The notes beneath the pieces were generated by a model that worked only from the letters and a program-made list of their open reading frames with translations, did not search any database and was not told where the DNA came from. 64,000 nt of DNA from Algoriphagus aestuariicola (GTDB taxonomy: Bacteria > Bacteroidota > Bacteroidia > Cytophagales > Cyclobacteriaceae), in assembly GCF_017254835.1 (NCBI RefSeq), contig NZ_JAFKCW010000001.1, positions 124,001 through 188,000 on the forward strand, in the 5' to 3' direction. Positions 48,822 through 55,910 of this stretch are shown here, in pieces. A program made the position numbers and the translations under genes. Every line of letters starts with the position of its first letter. Within the stretch, counting starts at the first letter, position 1.

Positions 48822-49706
48822 ATGAAAGATCTGGCCGATTTTCACCATCCCATAACGGAGCTTTTTCTCCAACCCAAAACCAAAGCAGACTGGGATCAAT
48901 ACCGGCTCAGTAGGGAACAGATAGACTTTTTTCATGAAAATGGCTTCCTCGCAGGCATCAAGCTGCTCGATGCCAGACAGATCGAAGCGCTCAAGGCGGC
49001 TTTGGACGAAGTGATGGATCCACGGCATCCCTTGCATCAGTTATTCCACGAGTTTCACAGCAACGAGTCCGGTGACCCAAACAAGGTTTTGTTTCATTCT
49101 TTGGGGCATTGGCGTATCGCCGAAGCATTCCACGACGTGATCTGGAATCCGGCTTTTCGGATGGTGACTAGCCAGCTTTTGGGAGATAGGGCGGTGAGAT
49201 TTTGGCATGATCAGCTTTTTTGCAAGCCGGCCCATCATGGAGGAAATGTTGCTTGGCATCAGGACTACAGCTACTGGACCCGAACCGTTGAGATGCAGCA
49301 TTTGACCTGCTGGTGCGGCTTGGATGACGCGACGGAGGAAAACGGTTGTCTCCAATATGTGCCGGGATCCCATCGCTGGGGCCTGCTGGAGAAGCCTGCC
49401 TTGGCAGGGGAAATGGATGGCTTGATGGCGATGATGAGCGAGGAGCAAAAGGCGAGCTTTAAACCGGTGCCGATTCCTTTAAAAGCCGGACATGCCGCTT
49501 TTCACCACCCTTTGCTGGTGCATGGCAGCTTTGCAAACTTTTCGCCGCGATCGCGGAAAGCTTTTGTGCTCAATGTTTTCGCGGACGGCACGGTCTCTGA
49601 TTCCGATGAGCCGCTGCTCGCAGGTGTGCCGGTGATTTCCAAGGGCCAAAAGATGGGAGGGAAGTTTTTTCCATTGATTTTTGATCCGGAAGAGTTGAAA
49701 GTTTAA
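48822..49706 (+). CDS. Phytanoyl-CoA dioxygenase (PhyH) family protein
   Basis: 294 residues, Fe(II)/2-oxoglutarate dioxygenase fold. The metal triad is visible: H and D in VAWHQDYSYW, and the distal His in FHHPLLVHGSFANF; the 2-oxoglutarate-binding Arg follows in RSRKAFVLN. Other family features: REQIDFFHENGFLAGIKLLD near the start and CLQYVPGSHRWG. It would hydroxylate an organic substrate in the cytoplasm (no signal peptide). The substrate is unknown; the gene is divergent from the oxidoreductase gene and followed by DUF808. Confidence 0.9.
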   Translation: MKDLADFHHPITELFLQPKTKADWDQYRLSREQIDFFHENGFLAGIKLLDARQIEALKAALDEVMDPRHPLHQLFHEFHSNESGDPNKVLFHSLGHWRIAEAFHDVIWNPAFRMVTSQLLGDRAVRFWHDQLFCKPAHHGGNVAWHQDYSYWTRTVEMQHLTCWCGLDDATEENGCLQYVPGSHRWGLLEKPALAGEMDGLMAMMSEEQKASFKPVPIPLKAGHAAFHHPLLVHGSFANFSPRSRKAFVLNVFADGTVSDSDEPLLAGVPVISKGQKMGGKFFPLIFDPEELKV

Positions 49707-49810
49707 ATAATTTGATCTGTAAGGTGGATAAGCGGCAAGGCTACTTTGTGCCCCCTTCATTATCTTCGCAAGTAAAGGCTTAGATCAAAAATCGTAAATC
49801 ATAGATAAGA

Positions 49811-50680
49811 ATGGCTTCTGGATTATTTGCGCTGTTGGATGACATCGCTACCCTCATGGACGATGTGGCGGTAATGAGTAAAGTGGCGGCCAAGAAGACC
49901 GCCGGGATTTTAGGAGATGATCTGGCGGTAAATGCGGAAAAGGCCTCCGGTTTTGTGTCGGACCGTGAACTGCCGGTTCTCTGGGCAATCACCAAAGGTT
50001 CTCTGCTCAACAAGGCCATTATCCTACCGGTTGCCTTCCTGCTCAGCGCCTTTTTGCCTGTTGCGGTGACGGTTATTTTGGTGATTGGCGGGCTTTATCT
50101 TGCCTATGAGGGGGCCGAGAAGATCTACGAATACATTGTGCCCCATCATCATCATGTGGCAGAAACGCTGGATGAGAACCTCACGGAGGAACAAATTCTC
50201 GCTTTGGAAAAGCAGAAGATCAAATCGGCCATCACCACTGACTTTATCCTGTCGGTCGAGATTGTCATCATCGCATTGGGGACAGTAGTAGGAGAGTCTT
50301 TGACTACACAGATCGCGGTGGTGTCGATTATTGCCCTGATTGCTACAGTCGGCGTGTACGGCATAGTCGCTATAGTCGTCCGAATGGATGAGTTTGGCTA
50401 CAAGCTCATCGCGCTGAATGAGGCAAAAGACAGCTTTTCTGACAAAGTCGGCTTGCTACTGGTCAATGCCCTTCCTTACCTTATCCGTGGGATTGGTTTT
50501 ATCGGTACGATCGCATTGCTGCTCGTGTCCGGAGGCATCTTCGCACACAACATCGACTTTTTCCATCACCTGCTCGAATCCTGGCCCGCGATCATCAAAG
50601 AATTCCTGATTGGATTGGCTGTCGGCATCATTGCCCTCCTCTTGGTTATGGCTTTCAAGAAGATTTTCAAAAGAAAATAA
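49811..50680 (+). CDS. DUF808 family membrane protein
   Basis: 289 residues with about 5-6 membrane helices. Matches DUF808 (YedI-like): MASGLFALLDDIATLMDDVA, VMSKVAAKKTAGILGDDLAVNA, FVSDRELPVLWAITKGSLLNK and the C-terminal FLIGLAVGIIALLLVM. Function unknown in the family. It has a short histidine run (PHHHHVAE) in the middle loop. It does not obviously link to the sugar-related genes on both sides. Confidence 0.92.
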   Translation: MASGLFALLDDIATLMDDVAVMSKVAAKKTAGILGDDLAVNAEKASGFVSDRELPVLWAITKGSLLNKAIILPVAFLLSAFLPVAVTVILVIGGLYLAYEGAEKIYEYIVPHHHHVAETLDENLTEEQILALEKQKIKSAITTDFILSVEIVIIALGTVVGESLTTQIAVVSIIALIATVGVYGIVAIVVRMDEFGYKLIALNEAKDSFSDKVGLLLVNALPYLIRGIGFIGTIALLLVSGGIFAHNIDFFHHLLESWPAIIKEFLIGLAVGIIALLLVMAFKKIFKRK

Positions 50681-50775
50681 CAAAACCAGCATCTGCGGGA
50701 TAGCTTACTTGTCCAAAAGGCCTATTTTGACGCCCGCAATACAGACCATTATACTTCCCAAAAACCAAAATCACG

Positions 50776-51792
50776 ATGTCTTTTCTATTCAAAAGTCTGG
50801 CTTTTAGTTTTTTAATCGCCTCATTCAGCTTGCTCGCCTGCGCCCAAAACGGGCAGACATTTCTTCAATACGAAGGAAAAGCCGGTCCCGGTAAAGGAAA
50901 GCACATTGTGCTCGTAGCCGGTGACGACGAATACCGCTCCGAGGAGTCCATGCCCATGCTGGCTAAGATCCTCGCAGAGCGGCACGGATTCAAGACCACC
51001 GTCCTTTTCCCAATAGAGCCAAGCAGCGGTGACATCGTCCCAAACTATCAAAACAACATCCCTGGCCTTGAACATCTGGAGACCGCCGATCTGATGATTA
51101 TGCTGATCAGATTCCGGGAGCTTCCGGATGAGCAGACGAAGCATATCGAAAATTTTCTGAAAGCCGGCAAGCCCATCATGGGTTTGCGCACGTCCACCCA
51201 CGCTTTTGCCTACCAGAAAGAAAAGACCTCTCCCTATGCCAAATGGACTTGGAATGGCAAAGACGCGGGTTGGGAGAAAGGGTTTGGCAAGCGGATCTTT
51301 GGAGAGACTTGGGTGAACCACCACGGGGTGCATGGCAAAGAAGGCTCCCGCTCCCTGATCAACGGTGTGGCGCAGATGAACGATCATCCCGTCCTGCGCG
51401 GGGTGAATGACATCTGGGTGCCGGAGGACGTCTATGGAATCCAAGGCCTCCCCGCTGAGGCCGAGGTGTTGATCTACGGACAGTCTACTGCTGGCATGGA
51501 TGACAAAGCCCCCCTCATATGGGAAAAATCGGTGATGCCCATCGCCTGGACCAAACCTTACCAAATCGAAGGTGGAAAAGTGGGGATGGCTTTTGCCTCT
51601 ACGATGGGTTCTTCTTTGGGCTTCCAAAGCGAGGATCTTCGCCGCTTGGTGATCAATGCTTCCTTTTGGCTTTTGGGGATGTCCGAAGCCATCACTCCAG
51701 AACTGGACGTAGCGATCGTTGGGGCTTACCAGCCGACGATGTTCGGATTCGATACGTTCAGAAAAGGGATGAAAGTGCAGGATTTTAAATAA
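50776..51792 (+). CDS. ThuA-domain lipoprotein
   Basis: 338 residues. A lipoprotein signal ends FSLLACAQ (Cys in the lipobox LLAC). The ThuA-like domain (class I glutamine amidotransferase-like fold) begins HIVLVAGDDEYRSEESMPML and has DLMIMLIRFRELPDEQ, PIMGLRTSTHAF and WVNHHGVHG. ThuA proteins are linked to trehalose or other disaccharide use, often with 3-keto sugar chemistry; enzyme activity is not settled. It is followed 86 bp later by the sugar isomerase/epimerase. Confidence 0.88.
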   Translation: MSFLFKSLAFSFLIASFSLLACAQNGQTFLQYEGKAGPGKGKHIVLVAGDDEYRSEESMPMLAKILAERHGFKTTVLFPIEPSSGDIVPNYQNNIPGLEHLETADLMIMLIRFRELPDEQTKHIENFLKAGKPIMGLRTSTHAFAYQKEKTSPYAKWTWNGKDAGWEKGFGKRIFGETWVNHHGVHGKEGSRSLINGVAQMNDHPVLRGVNDIWVPEDVYGIQGLPAEAEVLIYGQSTAGMDDKAPLIWEKSVMPIAWTKPYQIEGGKVGMAFASTMGSSLGFQSEDLRRLVINASFWLLGMSEAITPELDVAIVGAYQPTMFGFDTFRKGMKVQDFK

Positions 51793-51878
51793 GATTTTTG
51801 GTTAGCAGTCCACGGTCAACGTTCCACCGAAGCGCGGCTGTCGACGGATGACTGCAAGCCATTGACAAACAATAAACC

Positions 51879-52730
51879 ATGAACAAAATAGGATTCAACG
51901 TGCTGGCCTGGTCAGCGGAAATGTCGGAGGCTTTGTTGCCCATCTTGGATCGATTGAAAAAAATCGGTTACGATGGGGCGGAATTTTTTGTGGGAGGTTC
52001 CCCCGAGGAATCTTTCAAATTGGTCGGAAAGCACTGTGCTGACATCGGCTTGGAAGTGACCACGGTGACGGTTTTAGGCCCGGATGAAAATCCGATTTCC
52101 CCTAATGCCCATGTCCGTGAAAAGTCCAAGGAAAGATTGCGCTGGGTTTTGGATCGGGCAGCGGACTTAAATTCTCAGGTTCTCTGCGGACCGTTTCATT
52201 CAGCTTTCGCGACCTTTGCCTCCCGAGCTCCCATCGAGGACGAATACAATTGGTCGGCGGAGGTCTTGCATGAAATGGGAGACTATGCCCAAAAATTGGG
52301 AATCCTTTTGACTCCTGAGGCACTCAACCGCTTCGAATGCTACCTAGCCAATACCATGGAGCAGTTAGATTACCTATTGGCGAAAGTCAACCATCCGAAC
52401 GTGCAGGCGATGTTTGACACGCATCATGCAAATATGGAAGAGAAGAAACTAGGCGCCGCGATAGAACTGATTGCCCCGAGATTGGGCCATTTTCATATTT
52501 CTGAAAACGACCGCGGTACTCCGGGTTCTGGGCACGTAAACTTTGACGAAACTTTTGCAGCCCTGAAAAAAGTCGATTATTCCGGCTGGCTGACCATCGA
52601 AGGCTTCACCCGAAACGATCCTGCATTTGCCAATTCCATCGGGGTATGGAGAAACTTTTCCGAGCCTTGGGATATGGCAGAGAATGGGTATAAGCTGATC
52701 CGGGGTATGTTGGATAAGCACGGCTTTTAA
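51879..52730 (+). CDS. Sugar phosphate isomerase/epimerase (xylose isomerase-like TIM barrel)
   Basis: 283 residues. The metal-binding residues of ketose 3-epimerase-like TIM barrels are visible: Glu in LLTPEALNRFECYL, Asp and His in AMFDTHHANMEEK, His in LGHFHISENDRGTPG (with the conserved GHVNFDETF after it) and Glu in WLTIEGFTR. That is consistent with a ketose epimerase or 2-keto-myo-inositol dehydratase type enzyme. No signal peptide, cytoplasmic. The stop is followed after 2 nt by a 144-bp inverted-repeat element. Confidence 0.9.
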   Translation: MNKIGFNVLAWSAEMSEALLPILDRLKKIGYDGAEFFVGGSPEESFKLVGKHCADIGLEVTTVTVLGPDENPISPNAHVREKSKERLRWVLDRAADLNSQVLCGPFHSAFATFASRAPIEDEYNWSAEVLHEMGDYAQKLGILLTPEALNRFECYLANTMEQLDYLLAKVNHPNVQAMFDTHHANMEEKKLGAAIELIAPRLGHFHISENDRGTPGSGHVNFDETFAALKKVDYSGWLTIEGFTRNDPAFANSIGVWRNFSEPWDMAENGYKLIRGMLDKHGF

Positions 52731-52732
52731 GC

Positions 52733-52876
52733 AAGAGGCTGTCTCAAAAGGCCTGATTGTGTTGGCCTGAGCATTGGAGCTACGGGAGTAGCGTATATCG
52801 AAGGCCATTTACAGTGAATACAGCCGCATTTCGACTTCGCTCAATGTGACAAACATCAGTTATGAGACAGCCTCTT
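52733..52876. repeat. 144-bp element with perfect 14-bp terminal inverted repeats
   Basis: AAGAGGCTGTCTCA (52733-52746) and TGAGACAGCCTCTT (52863-52876) are perfect reverse complements. Inside are an AGGCC...GGCCT stem (52749-52768) and CATTTCGACTTCGCTCAATG (52827-52846), a type of short repeat I recall as common between genes in Bacteroidota. It could be a non-autonomous mobile element or a long-loop terminator for the epimerase gene (TTTTGG follows). Confidence 0.6.
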
Positions 52877-52992
52877 TTGGATTGACGACATCCACTTTTA
52901 GGCTTGTGGACTTTTCAATGAATTCTGGTGGAGTTGCCGCAATCGGTTTTTCCCAGAATCTAGATTGGACTGGCATTATCCAATCTCTCTCC

Positions 52993-53000
52993 TATCTTTG
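52993..53000 (+). promoter_or_regulatory. Promoter -7 box before the TPP riboswitch
   Basis: TATCTTTG matches TAnnTTTG and lies 15 bp before the aptamer, the right place for a transcript start near 53007. The nearest upstream TTG (52965-52967) gives a 25-nt spacer, longer than the usual 19-21, so the -33 element is poor. Confidence 0.6.
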
Positions 53001-53014
53001 AATACTAAATAACA

Positions 53015-53089
53015 ACAACGGGGTGCCTTACTGTAAGGCTGAGATCATACCCGAGAACCTGATCTGGATAATGCCAGCGTAGGAATTGT
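53015..53089 (+). promoter_or_regulatory. TPP riboswitch (THI element)
   Basis: Senses thiamine pyrophosphate and lowers expression of the genes below it. Strongly conserved blocks are present in order: GGGGTGCC (53020-53027), GGCTGAGATCATACCC (53037-53052), GAACCTGATCTGGATAATGC (53054-53073) and CCAGCGTAGGAA (53074-53085). ACAA and TTGT at the ends (53015-53018 and 53086-53089) can close P1. The match to the THI box is close to complete. It is 58 nt before the chosen start of the methyltransferase gene. Confidence 0.97.
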
Positions 53090-53090
53090 C

Positions 53091-53145
53091 AAAGGCTTAT
53101 GCCTTTATACCTTTCTGGGATGCATTCAGGTCTAAGTATTAGACC
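53091..53145 (+). promoter_or_regulatory. Hairpins between TPP aptamer and start codon (expression platform)
   Basis: Two stem-loops: AAAGGC-TTAT-GCCTTT (53091-53106) and a perfect 7-bp stem GGTCTAA-GTA-TTAGACC (53129-53145). The second ends one base before the ATG at 53147 and would bury the ribosome entry region. No U-tract follows, so control is more likely at translation than by termination. Confidence 0.55.
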
Positions 53146-53146
53146 A

Positions 53147-53872
53147 ATGGGCAAACTAATCAAACAACAAAATTTCGAGGTGGCTCCGGAGGAGCTGCGA
53201 ACCTGGCAGGGCAGAAAAGAGTGGTTTTTCAACCGTGACGACACCGATCACTACGAGCAGTACTACGAGGGGCCCTACAAATACCAGGAAGTCTGGCAGA
53301 AGAAAACTTTGGAAGGGCTTATCAAGCAGGATACACGGGTAAAGAGCCTCTTGGAGTTTGGGTGTGGGACGACCCGCTTTACCAGATGGTGGCACGAAAT
53401 CGGATTGGAAGCGACTGGAGGGGACATTTCCCCTTTTATGCTCGCGCAGGGCGTGCAGCTCTTCGGCGGAGATCTGGTTTTGGCAGACTCCCACCACATG
53501 CCTTTCAAGGATCATTCTTTCGATGCATTGGCTTTTGTGACCACCTTTGAATACTACCAAAATCCCGTTCAGGTGATCCGCGAGGCGGTGCGGGTAGGCA
53601 AGTATGGGATCATTTTTGGGATGATGAATAGGAATACGCCCAAGCTCATTCGTCGTCGCGTCCAGCAGGCTTTTGGGAAAAACAACTACTACACTACCGC
53701 ACATTTCTATACGCCCGGATCCCTAAAGGATTTGGTGGCAGAGGCACTGCCGGATCGCAAGTATGTTATCGATTGGAATGCCACCGGCTTACCCAAATGG
53801 TTTCCCAAGCAACAGTGGAAGATTCCCTACGGAGATTTCTTCGGCTTCCATGTCAAATTAACGGATGTGTGA
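53147..53872 (+). CDS. Class I SAM-dependent methyltransferase, TPP-riboswitch regulated
   Basis: 241 residues from ATG 53147 (MGKLIKQQNFEVAPEELRTW). An in-frame ATG at 53099 would lie in the riboswitch hairpins and adds 16 unlikely residues. Motif I LLEFGCGTTRFTRWW (68-82), acidic motif II GGDIS (91-95), and DSHHMPFKDHSFDALAFVTT followed by EYYQNP, the usual motif order of Methyltransf_11-type enzymes. It has a long N-terminal section with WFFNRDD and HYEQYYEGPYKYQE before the SAM domain. Substrate unknown. First of four overlapping genes; its TGA shares bases with the next ATG (TGATG). The Trm112-like fourth gene could be its activating partner. Confidence 0.88.
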   Translation: MGKLIKQQNFEVAPEELRTWQGRKEWFFNRDDTDHYEQYYEGPYKYQEVWQKKTLEGLIKQDTRVKSLLEFGCGTTRFTRWWHEIGLEATGGDISPFMLAQGVQLFGGDLVLADSHHMPFKDHSFDALAFVTTFEYYQNPVQVIREAVRVGKYGIIFGMMNRNTPKLIRRRVQQAFGKNNYYTTAHFYTPGSLKDLVAEALPDRKYVIDWNATGLPKWFPKQQWKIPYGDFFGFHVKLTDV

Positions 53873-54936
53873 TGGCTGCTTTTGAGGATTTTTCCGGAAA
53901 GCTCAATGCACAGGGCTTCAAAGAGGAACTGATGGGGTTGTGTGGAGCGGATCGCTCCGAGGTACTTTGCGGCCCGGCTTTCGGAGTGGATACTTCGGTC
54001 ATCGATTTGGGTGGGGAACAGGTTTTGGCGGTGTCCAGTGATCCGCTTTCTCTGATTCCGGGTTTGGGAATGCAGGTCTCGGCTTGGCTGTCGGTGCATC
54101 TTTTGGTGAATGATCTGAGCACGACTGGCTTTGCGCCACAGTTTGCCCAGTTTGTCTTGAATCTTCCTCCCGATTTGTCGCGGTCGCAGTTTCGGGAATA
54201 TTGGGGACACATCCATCAGCTTTGCCATGACTTGGGGATAGCAATCACGGGAGGGCATACTGGGCAGGTTCCGGGCCAGAATTCGACCATTGCTGGTGGA
54301 GGCACGATGTTTTTGAGAGCTCCCAAGGACCAGGTTTTGACGAGTAACATGGCGAAGCCGGGGGACAGTATTGTATTGACCAAGTCGCCCGCTATTTCGA
54401 GTACTGCACTTTTGGCGATGGCATTTCCAAATGCGGTTCGGGACAGGCTGGGAGAAGAAATCCAGAAAAAAGCGAGCGAGAATTTTTGGAAGCTTTCGGT
54501 ACTTCCTGAGGCACTTATGGCATCAAGTACCTTGAAGCCAAAGGAGGAATTGCGTGCCATGCATGATGTCACCGAAGGTGGAGTGATAGGGGCTTTGCTG
54601 GAAATGTCCGAAGCAGCTGGAGTCGGTTTTTTGGTTGAAAAAGAGAAAGTCCTAATTCCGGAGGAAATCCGTCAGGTAGCGGCACTTTTTGAAATCGACC
54701 CTCTGATTTCCATCGGGGCTGGAGCCATGCTGATGGCTGTCAAACCAGGGAAGGAGGACGCTTTGATCCGAGAGCTGAAAAGCCAGGAGATTCCTGCCAC
54801 AGTGATCGGCGCGTTTACGGAAGATCGCAGCCGTCTCATTCGAAATTTGGACGGGATGGCCCAAGCCATTGCCTTTGATGGGAGAGATCCGTATTGGGAG
54901 GCGTTTTTCAAGGCTCTGAAATTAGGGAAGACATGA
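53872..54936 (+). CDS. AIR synthase-related protein (PurM/HypE/ThiL-fold ATP-binding)
   Basis: 354 residues from ATG 53872. The PurM superfamily layout is clear: N-terminal A domain with GPAFGVDTSVIDLGGEQVLA, VSSDPLSLIPG and LVNDLSTTGFAPQFAQ (HypE-like NDL motif), glycine-rich GGHTGQVPGQNSTIAGG, then the C-terminal domain with KPGDSIVLTKSPAISST, AMHDVTEGGVIGALLEMSEA and ISIGAGAMLMAV. The HypE C-terminal cysteine tail is absent and no hydrogenase genes are near, so it is not a hydrogenase maturase. Family enzymes bind ATP and phosphorylate or activate small substrates (PurM, SelD, ThiL thiamine-phosphate kinase). Given TPP control, a role with a thiamine intermediate is likely (inference). ATGA overlap with the next gene. 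Confidence 0.85.
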   Translation: MAAFEDFSGKLNAQGFKEELMGLCGADRSEVLCGPAFGVDTSVIDLGGEQVLAVSSDPLSLIPGLGMQVSAWLSVHLLVNDLSTTGFAPQFAQFVLNLPPDLSRSQFREYWGHIHQLCHDLGIAITGGHTGQVPGQNSTIAGGGTMFLRAPKDQVLTSNMAKPGDSIVLTKSPAISSTALLAMAFPNAVRDRLGEEIQKKASENFWKLSVLPEALMASSTLKPKEELRAMHDVTEGGVIGALLEMSEAAGVGFLVEKEKVLIPEEIRQVAALFEIDPLISIGAGAMLMAVKPGKEDALIRELKSQEIPATVIGAFTEDRSRLIRNLDGMAQAIAFDGRDPYWEAFFKALKLGKT

Positions 54937-55565
54937 AAAGGCTTGGGAGATTATATCTCGTCTTGAACCCCACGAAAGACTGGGACGGGCTCCTTACTAG
55001 TCTGCATCAGGCGCTAAAAGGAGGTGTGGGAATCGTGCAGGTATGGGACCATTGGGCGGAGGAGGTGACCGATTCTGCCAAAGGAACCCTCCTTGTTCGG
55101 ATAAAAGAACTGGCCGACAAGTTTCAGGTTGCGGTATTGCTCAACGAAGATTGGGAGCTGGCCTTAGCTTATGGACTGGATGGAGTGCATTTTGATCGGA
55201 TTCCGGAGGATTGGGATAAAGCCAAAATCCAATTGCGGAAAAAGCTGATCGGAATTACTGTCGGAAACGATCTGGAAACCGTCCGTTGGGCCAACGAAAA
55301 TCGACTCGCATACATTAGTTTCTGTTCGGTTTTTCCTTCATTATCTGTGGATACCTGCGAGATCGTGCTGCCGGGAACCATCAAGAAAGCAAGGGAAATG
55401 ACCGACATTCCCATCTTTCTTTCTGGAGGAATCCGAGCGGAAAACCTCCCTCTTTTGGAGCGATACTCCTATGAAGGAATCGCGGTGATCTCGGGAATTC
55501 TCAATGAGGAGAATCCCAGAGAGGCTGCCAATGCCTATCTCAAACAATTAAAATCAAAACCATGA
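54933..55565 (+). CDS. ThiE/TenI-like protein with altered active site
   Basis: 210 residues from ATG 54933 (MKRLGRLYLVLNPTKDWDGL), a TIM barrel of the thiamine phosphate synthase/TenI family: GGVGIVQVWDH (30-40) where ThiE has QLRxK; AVLLNEDWELALAYGLDGVH (67-86) where ThiE has (I/L)NDR...ADGVH; LIGITVGND; AYISFCSVFPSLSVD; PIFLSGGIRAEN; and GIAVISGIL. The Arg and Lys of the QxRxK motif are replaced (W38 and H40) and the T-K of the PTxTK loop is absent, so classical ThiE catalysis is doubtful. TenI-type tautomerase or a new activity is possible. Overlaps both neighbours by ATGA. Confidence 0.82.
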   Translation: MKRLGRLYLVLNPTKDWDGLLTSLHQALKGGVGIVQVWDHWAEEVTDSAKGTLLVRIKELADKFQVAVLLNEDWELALAYGLDGVHFDRIPEDWDKAKIQLRKKLIGITVGNDLETVRWANENRLAYISFCSVFPSLSVDTCEIVLPGTIKKAREMTDIPIFLSGGIRAENLPLLERYSYEGIAVISGILNEENPREAANAYLKQLKSKP

Positions 55566-55852
55566 AACGAAGTTTGTTGGACCGCCTTTGCTGTCCCTTT
55601 GATAAAAATGAATTGAATGTCCAGGTCTTTCATGAAACCGAGGATCAGGTGATCATCGAGGGTGTATTAACCTGCTCCTGCTGTGAGCGATATTTTCCGA
55701 TCATATACGGAATCCCCATTATGACGCCAGATCAGTATCGGGAAAAGTCACTGGAAATCTCCAGTATGAAGCGATGGGGGCTTGAGTTGGATGTGGACAG
55801 GGATTCCTTTCGACTGGAAAAGCCTTTGGCGCAAAAGGAGTTGGGGGAGTAG
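55562..55852 (+). CDS. Trm112-like small zinc protein
   Basis: 96 residues: RLCCPFDKNELNV near the N-terminus, LTCSCCERYFPIIYGIPIM in the middle, then a charged helical tail (RRWGLELDV-like end). This is the Trm112/UPF0434 pattern (C-P-x-C ... C-x-x-C-x-x-x-Y/F-P-I-x-x-G-I-P). The second cysteine of the first pair is an aspartate here (CPFD), with Cys10 beside Cys11, so the zinc site may use C10/C11, C38, C40 or C41. Trm112 proteins stabilise and activate SAM methyltransferases; the riboswitch operon's first gene encodes one. ATGA overlap with the ThiE-like gene. Confidence 0.85.
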   Translation: MKRSLLDRLCCPFDKNELNVQVFHETEDQVIIEGVLTCSCCERYFPIIYGIPIMTPDQYREKSLEISSMKRWGLELDVDRDSFRLEKPLAQKELGE

Positions 55853-55910
55853 GTTTTTGGCTTTCGGACAGAACGACGTATTTTTCCAAGAAACAAACCA
55901 GCATCTAGCC

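Noticed and set aside
53099-53146. Upstream ATG of the methyltransferase at 53099
   Set aside because: It lies in a hairpin just after the riboswitch and adds 16 residues without likeness to methyltransferase N-termini.
53872-54936. Hydrogenase maturation protein HypE
   Set aside because: The C-terminal Cys-containing tail needed for carbamoylation is absent and no hydrogenase genes are near.
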